In this document: positions 15,378 to 22,244 of the stretch, in pieces
Position numbering within the stretch: the stretch's first letter is position 1
Layout of the letters: every line of letters begins with the position of its first letter
Assembly (NCBI GenBank): GCA_029856295.1
Contig: JAHQWS010000204.1
Coordinates: 1-32,488 of the forward strand
Direction: 5' to 3'
DNA length: 32,488 nt
Origin: Promethearchaeia archaeon
Lineage (GTDB): Archaea; Asgardarchaeota; Lokiarchaeia; Sigyniarchaeales; SOKP01
Notes under the pieces: generated by a model
The model's database searches: none
What the model saw: only the letters and a program-made list of their open reading frames with translations
Told to the model about the DNA's origin: nothing
Position numbers and translations under genes: made by a program

Positions 15378-16587
15378 ATGACCATTAAAAAAGTTGGAAT
15401 TTTAACGGGTGGCGGAGTCATGTTAAAGGATTTCTTTAGCTGCCGTATACTGCCCGGGTTTAAACAGCGTAATATATGGCATTATGTTGAAAGCTTTCGA
15501 TGCCGGTGTTGAGTGTGTCGGTATTAAAAAAGGATGGAAAGGATTTTTAGAAAACTTGACCATTCCCCTCAATATTGCAGAACACGATGATCTCCATACT
15601 ATAGGAGGAACTCTCTTATATACCAGTAGAACCAATCCTTTTAAAGGAGTTGATTCTAAAGAAGAAAAATCAAAAGAGTTAGGAAAAAAATTTGATGATC
15701 TCGGCATTGATGCTCTAATCGCGATTGGTGGAGATTTAAAATGGTTTCCATTTTAAACTAAAAACGATACCCTCGGAGTCGCGGATGCTTTATATAAATA
15801 TGCAAATGCTAAGGTCGTTGGATGTCCAAAGACGATTGATAACGATTTAGCTGGCACCCATTATACTTTCGGATTTTGGAGTGCCGTTCAACTAGCATCA
15901 AATGCCATGGACAATCTTACAACCACGGCTAGATCCCATCAAAGAGTCTTTATTGTCGAGATAATGGGACGAGATGCCGGATTTTTAACAATGTACAGTG
16001 GAATCTCTTCAGGAGCAGATATTATTCTTATACCAGAAACACCATTCGATTTTGAGAGAGATCTTGTAGGCGTGCTAAAAAAAAGAGCAAATGCCGGTCA
16101 TAAATATCATATGATTGCGTGCTCTGAAGGGGCCTATCCCGATCAAGCATCACTTAAGCGAGACTTTAAGACTATAACCCAGGAGACCATTGATAAATTA
16201 CCAAAAGATGTCTTCGGAAATCCAATGTTACCCGCATTGAATATTTCAAACATATTAGTAAAGGAGTTAAATCTAAGAGATGATTTAAAAGAAGTTTTCA
16301 AGAAAAATGGAGTCGATTTTGAATGCCGTAGTGTAGTGCTGGGTCATACTATGAGAGCGGGAACACCCAATTCTTTTGATAGAATATTAGGACTTAGATT
16401 CGGTTTAGCAGCTATGAAACTCGTGCTTGATGGGGAATTCGGAAAAATGGTTTCCCTCCAAGGTACTGATATTACCACTTTTCCGCTTGAAGAGGGGGTA
16501 AATAAGAAATATATCAAGCCCGAAAGCGATAAATTAGAACTTAGGGATTTAATGGTTAAAATAAGGTATAAATCAAGAGAAAATTAA
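15378..16587 (+). CDS. pfp: PPi-type 6-phosphofructokinase interrupted by two BHB mini-introns
   Basis: Phosphorylates fructose 6-phosphate in glycolysis, probably with pyrophosphate. As written the gene is broken: translation from the ATG stops at 15510-15512 after 44 codons, and a second stop lies at 15754-15756. Joining 15378-15417, 15449-15733 and 15764-16587 gives one 382-residue protein with all family motifs: GILTGGGDCPGLNSV, GGTLLYTSR, AIGGDDTLG, CPKTIDND, EIMGRDAGFL and GHTMRAGTPNSFDR. GGDDT in place of GGDGT and PKTIDND in place of PGTIDND are the marks of PPi-dependent enzymes. Each junction rebuilds an Asp codon (G^AC) in a catalytic loop. Alternatives are a pseudogene or translational bypassing, but the precision of both repairs and their BHB folds favour splicing. 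Confidence 0.85.
15418..15448 (+). other. Putative mRNA mini-intron 1 (31 nt, bulge-helix-bulge)
   Basis: Removing these 31 bases joins GGCGGAG to ACTGCC, corrects the frame and restores GGGDCPGLN. The flanks fold as an archaeal splicing substrate. Central helix: 15412-15415 (GCGG) with 15443-15446 (CCGT), four pairs including one G-U. Three-base bulges AG^T (15416-15418) and AT^A (15447-15449) have the cut after the second base. The intron helix pairs 15419-15428 with 15434-15442 (nine pairs, one bulged T, five-base loop). The exon helix pairs 15406-15411 with 15450-15456 (six pairs, one bulged T). The boundaries were set by the protein alone, before folding. Confidence 0.82.
15734..15763 (+). 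other. Putative mRNA mini-intron 2 (30 nt, bulge-helix-bulge)
   Basis: Removing these 30 bases deletes an in-frame stop (15754-15756) and restores GGDDTLG. Its core is a perfect 10-bp hairpin: TTTAAAATGG (15735-15744), loop TTT, CCATTTTAAA (15748-15757). Central helix: 15728-15731 (GTGG) with 15758-15761 (CTAA), three pairs and one outer mismatch. Bulges AG^A (15732-15734) and AA^A (15762-15764) are three bases each. Exon helix: 15724-15727 (ATTG) with 15765-15768 (CGAT), four pairs. Cuts one or two bases further right would give the same Asp codon, but only this register gives the BHB fold. Confidence 0.78.
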
Positions 16588-16592
16588 CTTGC

Positions 16593-16612
16593 TTTTTTTA
16601 CTTATTCTTTTT
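16593..16612 (+). terminator. Oligo-T stop after phosphofructokinase
   Basis: Two T-runs (seven T from 16593 and five T from 16607) follow the stop codon closely, the usual archaeal termination signal. Confidence 0.45.
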
Positions 16613-16697
16613 ACTTTTAATAAATTTATTTTAAATACTTAATTTATTAGAAATAAATTAAGGGGAATAAAATCTGATTTTAACATACATAGTATAT

Positions 16698-16714
16698 GGT
16701 TTTTTATAAAAACC
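16698..16714 (-). terminator. Hairpin at the end of the flavin oxidoreductase gene
   Basis: GGTTTTT (16698-16704) and AAAAACC (16708-16714) form a perfect 7-bp stem with a three-base loop. A small CCTAT/ATAGG hairpin (16713-16724) abuts it. They lie just past the stop of the minus-strand gene and between convergent genes, so a transcript-end role is likely. Confidence 0.45.
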
Positions 16715-16727
16715 TATTTATAGGGCT

Positions 16728-18131
16728 TTATTTAATCCTGACACCCTGTTTTTTGAGAATCTTCTGGACTTTTGAGATATCAACCTGTCTACATGTCACA
16801 TTTTCTTGAAGAGACACGGCAGCAGCTACACCAGCACCTTGGCCTGTGACTGTACAGCACGCCATTTGACGGGTTGCAGCATGGGAAATTTTATCTCCAG
16901 CAACACAGCGACCTGCCACGAGAAGGTTTTCCACTTTCTGTGGGAGTATAATGCCGTAAGGAACTTGGAAATATCTTCCCGTAGTAGGCAAGATTGCAAT
17001 GCCGTAGCCGTCTATAAACTCCGGACAGATGCCGATAGAGTCTTCAAAACGGGCCTCATTTCTCACATCATGCTCGGTGATGTTGTATTCACCGATTATT
17101 TTTCTGGATTCTCTGGTACCCAAAGATGATCCGATTGTTCTTAACCGTGCCTTTTTAAACCCTGGAGTGTATTTTTTTAAGGCTTCAACGGCCCACATCA
17201 CCCGCTTTCTGCCTTCCATTTCTGCCTTGGTAAGATCCCATATATCTGTGCAGTCATATCCTGTCATATGGATTCCGTTAAACGATGTAATCTCTCCCGC
17301 ATCCGTATAGTTGGTCCAATAGCTTTCTATGGTGACATTCTCGGGAATCTCACCGGCTTCCCTGGCCTTGTTAAACGGTTCCACGAGGTAGGTGCTGAAG
17401 GTATCTGCTTCCTTACCTGTGGTCTCACCCCAATCTCCTATGCTACCGCGATTTAGATATATATACATGAGAAATTTGCCGATATTTATACCACTACAAC
17501 CGAAGTTTACCGTCACCTCCATCAATTCGTTCTTCGGGTTTTTTCGAAATGGGGCACCTGCAAGGAAAGCGATATCGGCGTCTCCTGTGGCATCGATAAT
17601 CCTTTTAGCCAGAATTGCTTGTCTTCCAGATTTACTCTCTGTAATGACACCTTTTATAGTGTTGCCATCCAGGACCACATCAACAGCAGAACAATGTAAA
17701 ATTGGAGTAATTCCTGCTTCTTGTATTAGCGTATCGGCCACAAATTTGAACATCTCTGTTTCCAGAACCTCATAGGTTGGCTCCCCCTTTACCATCAATC
17801 CTTCCTGCTCAAGAACTTCCACCATTTCCGGATTCTTGATATTGCCGATTATATTTATAGTACTTCCCATCTCTTTTGCTCGACGTTCAAACTCAACTCC
17901 AATTCCCCCAGCATCCACAGTTTTTGCATATCGATACCACGCAATAGTTCCAATCATGGCCTGTGTTATAACCCCTCCAAAACAACCATATCGCTCTACA
18001 AGCATGGTATCAACACCTTCTCTTGCCGCTGCTAACGCAGCGGAGAGACCCGCGGGTCCTCCTCCTATTACTAAAACATCAGTCTCCGCCATAACGGGGA
18101 TTTTTCTTGATGGTTCTTCAATTTGTTTCAT
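16728..18131 (-). CDS. FAD-dependent oxidoreductase (FAD_oxidored family)
   Basis: Flavoprotein of 467 residues with an N-terminal Rossmann FAD site VLVIGGGPAGLSAA (about 19-32), an Arg/Glu-rich ERYGCFGG segment, the internal RIIDATGDADIAFLAG block (about 176-191) and the C-terminal NLLVAGRCVAGDKISHAATRQM region that closes the FAD pocket. Substrate unknown; the family holds many uncharacterised FAD enzymes of anaerobes. Codon use and base composition look richer in G and C than the neighbours, which hints at transfer, probably from bacteria. It lies 82 bases downstream of an acyl-CoA dehydrogenase on the same strand and may be cotranscribed with it. Confidence 0.85.
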   Translation of the reverse strand: MKQIEEPSRKIPVMAETDVLVIGGGPAGLSAALAAAREGVDTMLVERYGCFGGVITQAMIGTIAWYRYAKTVDAGGIGVEFERRAKEMGSTINIIGNIKNPEMVEVLEQEGLMVKGEPTYEVLETEMFKFVADTLIQEAGITPILHCSAVDVVLDGNTIKGVITESKSGRQAILAKRIIDATGDADIAFLAGAPFRKNPKNELMEVTVNFGCSGINIGKFLMYIYLNRGSIGDWGETTGKEADTFSTYLVEPFNKAREAGEIPENVTIESYWTNYTDAGEITSFNGIHMTGYDCTDIWDLTKAEMEGRKRVMWAVEALKKYTPGFKKARLRTIGSSLGTRESRKIIGEYNITEHDVRNEARFEDSIGICPEFIDGYGIAILPTTGRYFQVPYGIILPQKVENLLVAGRCVAGDKISHAATRQMACCTVTGQGAGVAAAVSLQENVTCRQVDISKVQKILKKQGVRIK

Positions 18132-18213
18132 GATTTATTACCTTTTTAAATATTTAATATTAAAAATATAAGATAGCTAAAAAATGTGTTTTAAAAGAAA
18201 TAAAAAAAAATAT

Positions 18214-19452
18214 TTAGCCATAATGCTTCTCTTCTTCATGATCCTCAGCTATAGCATCTTGCTCTATGTCTCTGCCAAGCCATTTTTCGCTTAAAAATTC
18301 TTTATACCATTCATGCTGGATGATAAGGCTCATAATCTCATTGGTCCCCGTCCATATCATCCCAATTCGGCAATCGCGGAGTAACCTTTCAATTGGATAA
18401 ACAGTAGTGTACCCTATTCCAGCCACAATCTGCATAGCATTATTAATTACTTTCCAACAGGCTTCAGTTGAGAACTTTTTAGATTCAGAAACTAATCTTC
18501 TCTGCAAAGCAGGAGGAGCTCCGGCATCTATGCTTCTTGCGGTGTTGTAAACGATTGCTCTAGTTGCATCTAATAACGTGCAATTTTCAGCGACCAAAAA
18601 ACTTACAGCTTGAAATCTATTTATAGTTTGACCAAATGCTTTTCTTTTTGTACTATATTTAGTGGAAATCCTATGACATGCTCTAGCAAGCCCAATCAGC
18701 CCAGACGCCGTGGTAAGACGTTCGGGGACCATCATCTGATAAAAGATTTTTCCTCCTGCTCCTTCCCCTAATATAATGTTTTCTTTAGGAACCTCACAAT
18801 CTTTAAACACCAGTCTTCCAGTCCCTCCCCCGCGAGTTCCCATTAAACCGTAAATATATGCCGATTCTACCGCATCAGATCTATCCACAACAAAAAGACT
18901 TAAAGATTCGTGAGGAGGTGCATTAGGATTTGTTTTTGCGTAAACTAAGAAGAAATCAGCACCTTCGGCGCCTACTACAAACCTTTTTTCCCCATTTAAT
19001 ATGTAATGATCACCCTCCTTCACAGCAGTGCAAGTGGCTCCAAAGAAATCAGAACCTCCTCTCGGTTCCGTGAGTGCCTCAGCGCAAAATTTTTTACCCT
19101 CACACAGAGGTTTGAGGTATCTTTGTTTTTGGTCTTCATTACCAAAATGATGAAACGCTTCACCGCATATGCTAGTTATGGAGAATAAACACGCAAGCGA
19201 ACTTCCGAGTACTCCGATCTCTTCTTGGGCAATGATTTCAGCTTCCCAATTTAATCCACGACCTCCAAATTCTTTTGGAAACCGTATTCCGATTAAATTT
19301 TGTTTTGCTAATGCCTGAATAAACTCGCCAGGATATTGAACTTCGTCATTGTCCATTTTTCTTAATAATGAGGGGGGAACCTCATTTTTCACAAATTCTC
19401 GAACTTCTTCCTTAAATTTCTTGTTTTCTTCACTCAATAAATAATCATACAT
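18214..19452 (-). CDS. Acyl-CoA dehydrogenase
   Basis: Flavin enzyme of 412 residues for alpha,beta-desaturation of an acyl-CoA. Family marks: FCAEALTEPRGGSD (about 122-135, flavin contact), LNGEKRFV, ARACHRI, KRKAFGQTINRFQAV (about 270-283), and the C-terminal IERLLRDCRIGMIWTGTNEIM. The usual catalytic Glu of short/medium-chain enzymes (YEGT) is Thr here (T368 in WTGT). Instead PERL places a Glu at 244, where isovaleryl- and long-chain enzymes keep theirs. So it is likely active with the alternative base. No electron-transfer flavoprotein genes are nearby. The C-terminus is acidic (EDHEEEKHYG). Confidence 0.9.
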   Translation of the reverse strand: MYDYLLSEENKKFKEEVREFVKNEVPPSLLRKMDNDEVQYPGEFIQALAKQNLIGIRFPKEFGGRGLNWEAEIIAQEEIGVLGSSLACLFSITSICGEAFHHFGNEDQKQRYLKPLCEGKKFCAEALTEPRGGSDFFGATCTAVKEGDHYILNGEKRFVVGAEGADFFLVYAKTNPNAPPHESLSLFVVDRSDAVESAYIYGLMGTRGGGTGRLVFKDCEVPKENIILGEGAGGKIFYQMMVPERLTTASGLIGLARACHRISTKYSTKRKAFGQTINRFQAVSFLVAENCTLLDATRAIVYNTARSIDAGAPPALQRRLVSESKKFSTEACWKVINNAMQIVAGIGYTTVYPIERLLRDCRIGMIWTGTNEIMSLIIQHEWYKEFLSEKWLGRDIEQDAIAEDHEEEKHYG

Positions 19453-19581
19453 TATTAAATCACTTTTAAAGAATCCTTTATTATTAACTATTTCAAGAAA
19501 CTAATCTTCTATTGAAAAAATATCTTACTAAATTAAACTAGAAGTATTAGTTTAAATTAATTTCACATTATTTAGAAAGTT

Positions 19582-19601
19582 CGTGAAACACTCATTTCAC
19601 G
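19582..19601. repeat. 7-bp hairpin in the gap between two minus-strand genes
   Basis: CGTGAAA (19582-19588) and TTTCACG (19595-19601) pair perfectly around a six-base loop, and T bases follow on the plus strand. It lies about 110 bases past the stop of the 19714-20862 gene and 130 bases before the acyl-CoA dehydrogenase start. Confidence 0.4.
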
Positions 19602-19607
19602 GTTTTT

Positions 19608-19619
19608 CTAACATGTTAG
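19608..19619. promoter_or_regulatory. 12-bp perfect palindrome, possible operator
   Basis: CTAACATGTTAG is a perfect palindrome seven bases from the neighbouring hairpin. Its position upstream of the acyl-CoA dehydrogenase gene fits binding by a dimeric regulator of fatty-acid genes, but no regulator gene is seen here. Confidence 0.3.
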
Positions 19620-19713
19620 GATATTATATAGATATAAAAAGAATTAAATTTCAAAAGTTTCCTTTGTTTTCTCCTCAATTATCGATCAGGTCAATATCGC
19701 TTTTAATAGTAAA

Positions 19714-20862
19714 CTATTCCTCAATTTCAAATTTAACTTTTAAATAATTATATTTGGAATTAAGCAGCACTAATATTTTATGGGCAAATTTCCTAAGATT
19801 TGCAGCATGGATCGGCTTTTCTTCGGCTTCTTGATGAAAAAAATCATGAAGCATTTTTCTCGTTTCCTCCTCTCCATTATTTTCGAGAAATGCTTCCCAA
19901 TGGATAGAAGTTCTACATATCCACTTTAATTTCTCATCCGGATGCTTTCCTTTATCAAAAATGAGGTCATTATATTTTTTTAATGCCCCGCTTACCCTCT
20001 CGAGATGGTCTGCAATTGCCAGGGAGGACCGGCATAAACTAATTAAGTTAGAAGTTGTCCTTGAATTTCTTGTGTTTGCAGCTTCCTCGAAAGCAGACCA
20101 CGCTTGTATCCATTCATCCTTATGTTTTCCCGTAATTCCATCGTTAACCATTGCTATATTAATAATATCGCTGATATCCACATCATGACCTCTTTTTATT
20201 TTTTTTGCGAAAATTTCTTTTAGACTCGATCCTTCGAGATATGCCCCTGCGCCGAAATCTAGCAATTGATTTAAGTTGTTAGCAGCAAAAAGAACATTGT
20301 GTCTAGTTTTTTTTTTATCGCGATTAACCCATTCAATCTTTTTTTCCCATTCACCGTCTTGGTTTTTTATAAAACTACAGTTTTTTAGCGTAGAATCTAA
20401 TAGTGAGGTTTGAAATGTCCAAAAATCTATATCGTCGGTAAATCTCTTTCTTCTCCAGTCTCTTGTGGTATATTTCCCTAAATACAGCTTCAGGGTCCCT
20501 CTCACCAATGCAAATTTGCCGTGTTTCAGCGCATCACGAGCATCTTCGCAGTAGTGGTGATTTGGATCGTTGGAACAAGCTACTAATTCATTAAGAACTT
20601 TTCTCGCATGACTTGATACTATATCGCAGGGAATACTTCCATCAGAGGGGTATTCCCGTGATCCGCCTTCTACAAACTTTTCAAATAATTCATAATCATC
20701 TTCAGGGATGGCATACCATTTATTATTAAACAAAATTTTACTAAAAACATAATGAGTATATCCCTCCTCATCTTTCCGTGTTTTACCTGTTATGGATGAA
20801 ATATCTCTTAAGTTGTCTCCATCTGATACAACATCGGCTTTAGTGTCCCAAATTCCATTCAT
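19714..20862 (-). CDS. Unrecognised protein with a nucleotidyltransferase-like motif
   Basis: Protein of 382 residues that I cannot place with certainty. Residues 117-148 hold FALVRGTLKLYLG, about ten residues, then RFTDDIDFW. This resembles the GG(T/S)AL...R-T-x-DID-(F/W) block of AbiEii-type nucleotidyltransferases, with RG in place of the usual GG/GS and both acids of D-x-D kept (D144, D146). The rest is soluble, rich in charged residues, with a helical C-terminal half containing several His and Trp. No partner resembling an antitoxin is adjacent; its divergent neighbour is a DNA methyltransferase, so a defence-related role is conceivable. It stands alone between gaps of about 260 and 156 bp. 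Confidence 0.6.
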   Translation of the reverse strand: MNGIWDTKADVVSDGDNLRDISSITGKTRKDEEGYTHYVFSKILFNNKWYAIPEDDYELFEKFVEGGSREYPSDGSIPCDIVSSHARKVLNELVACSNDPNHHYCEDARDALKHGKFALVRGTLKLYLGKYTTRDWRRKRFTDDIDFWTFQTSLLDSTLKNCSFIKNQDGEWEKKIEWVNRDKKKTRHNVLFAANNLNQLLDFGAGAYLEGSSLKEIFAKKIKRGHDVDISDIINIAMVNDGITGKHKDEWIQAWSAFEEAANTRNSRTTSNLISLCRSSLAIADHLERVSGALKKYNDLIFDKGKHPDEKLKWICRTSIHWEAFLENNGEEETRKMLHDFFHQEAEEKPIHAANLRKFAHKILVLLNSKYNYLKVKFEIEE

Positions 20863-21018
20863 AAAATTATCTAGCTCAATCTATCTCTAATCAGAAAAAA
20901 ACTAATTTGGCTTTTAAATCTATTTTTTATATTTTAAATCAATCTAATAATATAAAAAAATTAATTATAGCGTAACTAATTAATGAGTAAATAGAATTAT
21001 AAAATAATTGGTAAAAAA

Positions 21019-22239
21019 TTGTTTCAAATCACGGAACCACTCATTTACTATAAAACTTCCGAAATTATGGAAGAATTGGAAGAAAATTCAGTCCAATTAA
21101 TCGTAACATCTCCTCCTTACGGTAAAATTAAGGATTATGGTCTTGATAATCAGATTGGTTTTTTTGATTCTTTTGAAGACTATTTTAAAAGGCTTAAAAA
21201 GGTTTGGAAAGAGTGTTATCGTGTTTTGGAACCTAAATGCAGGATGGTAATTAATGTAGGCGACCAATATTTAAGAACTACGCAATACAGTCGTTATCGA
21301 ATACTTTCAATAGCCAGCAGAATAATAAATGACTGTACAGATTTAGGATTGGACTTTTTAGGAGATATCATTTGGCAAAAAATCAGTACAACCAATACTA
21401 CTGGCGGATGCTCTTTAATGGGCTCCATTTATTATCCTAGAAATGGATTATTGACTTACGATTATGAACACATACTTATTTTTAAAAAACATGAGGGTAA
21501 AAAGAAGAAAATAAATCCTCCAATAAAAGAATTGTCTAAAATATCATTGAGTGAATGGAAAAAATGGTATACAGGTCATTGGAGATTTCCAGGAATCGTT
21601 CAAAAAGAGCATATTGCAATGTTTCCAGAAGAATTACCATATAGGATCATTCGAATGTTTTCATTTATTGGAGATAACATCTTAGATCCTTTCGTGGGTA
21701 GCGGAACAACTCTGAAAGTCGCGAAAGCCCTATTTAGAAAAGGTATAGGTTATGAAATCAACGAGAATTTTAAACCCATTATAGAGAAAAAGATCTTCGA
21801 AGCAAATGAAGGAATTTATAAAGATTTCCAATATTTATTATATAAAATTTATCAAAAGGGATTATCCGAAGATATACAATTTAATTTTGAAAAACAAAAG
21901 CAGAAAGGCATTGTAATTTTAAAAGATAAAGAAAATTCGGAGATTGTATTAGATTATCTATTATTGGAAGATGAAATGATTAATAATGAAAAAATTTTTA
22001 AAGAGTTCAAATCTAAATTTGAAGAAAACACCATTCAATACTATTTAAAAGAAAAAGAAGGATGGAATTCTTATCATAATTACATAATTGTTGTGAATGC
22101 TCATAAATCGACCAAAAATGAAATTATAAATATTGGAAAAAACCAGCTGAATGATCTTGGAATTTCTAAAAAATTCCAAATTATATTCATAGATGATATA
22201 ATTTCTGATAATTTTCATATTAATCAAATTTTTAAATAA
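21019..22239 (+). CDS. Beta-class DNA methyltransferase (TSPPY, probably N4-cytosine)
   Basis: S-adenosylmethionine-dependent DNA methyltransferase, 406 residues. The catalytic motif TSPPYG (30-35) comes first, and the AdoMet-binding DPFVGSGTT (223-231) near the end of the catalytic region; this permuted order defines the beta class. TSPPY usually means N4-methylcytosine. After about residue 265 there is a 140-residue Lys/Glu/Ile-rich C-terminal extension that I do not recognise, perhaps for target recognition. The start is the TTG at 21019; no ATG fits the domain boundary. A second gene follows after five bases. No recognisable endonuclease is adjacent, so it may be an orphan or have an unfamiliar partner. 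Confidence 0.87.
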   Translation: MFQITEPLIYYKTSEIMEELEENSVQLIVTSPPYGKIKDYGLDNQIGFFDSFEDYFKRLKKVWKECYRVLEPKCRMVINVGDQYLRTTQYSRYRILSIASRIINDCTDLGLDFLGDIIWQKISTTNTTGGCSLMGSIYYPRNGLLTYDYEHILIFKKHEGKKKKINPPIKELSKISLSEWKKWYTGHWRFPGIVQKEHIAMFPEELPYRIIRMFSFIGDNILDPFVGSGTTLKVAKALFRKGIGYEINENFKPIIEKKIFEANEGIYKDFQYLLYKIYQKGLSEDIQFNFEKQKQKGIVILKDKENSEIVLDYLLLEDEMINNEKIFKEFKSKFEENTIQYYLKEKEGWNSYHNYIIVVNAHKSTKNEIINIGKNQLNDLGISKKFQIIFIDDIISDNFHINQIFK

Positions 22240-22244
22240 TTTAT

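Noticed and set aside
15484-16587. Two separate genes at 15484-15756 and 15907-16587
   Set aside because: They are pieces of one phosphofructokinase in the same collinear frame; the apparent starts are internal Met codons and the gap between them encodes conserved PFK sequence.
15378-16587. Plain pseudogene
   Set aside because: All catalytic motifs, the length and the ribosome site are intact, and both lesions are precise 30-31 nt inserts with BHB pairing. Not fully excluded without RNA data.
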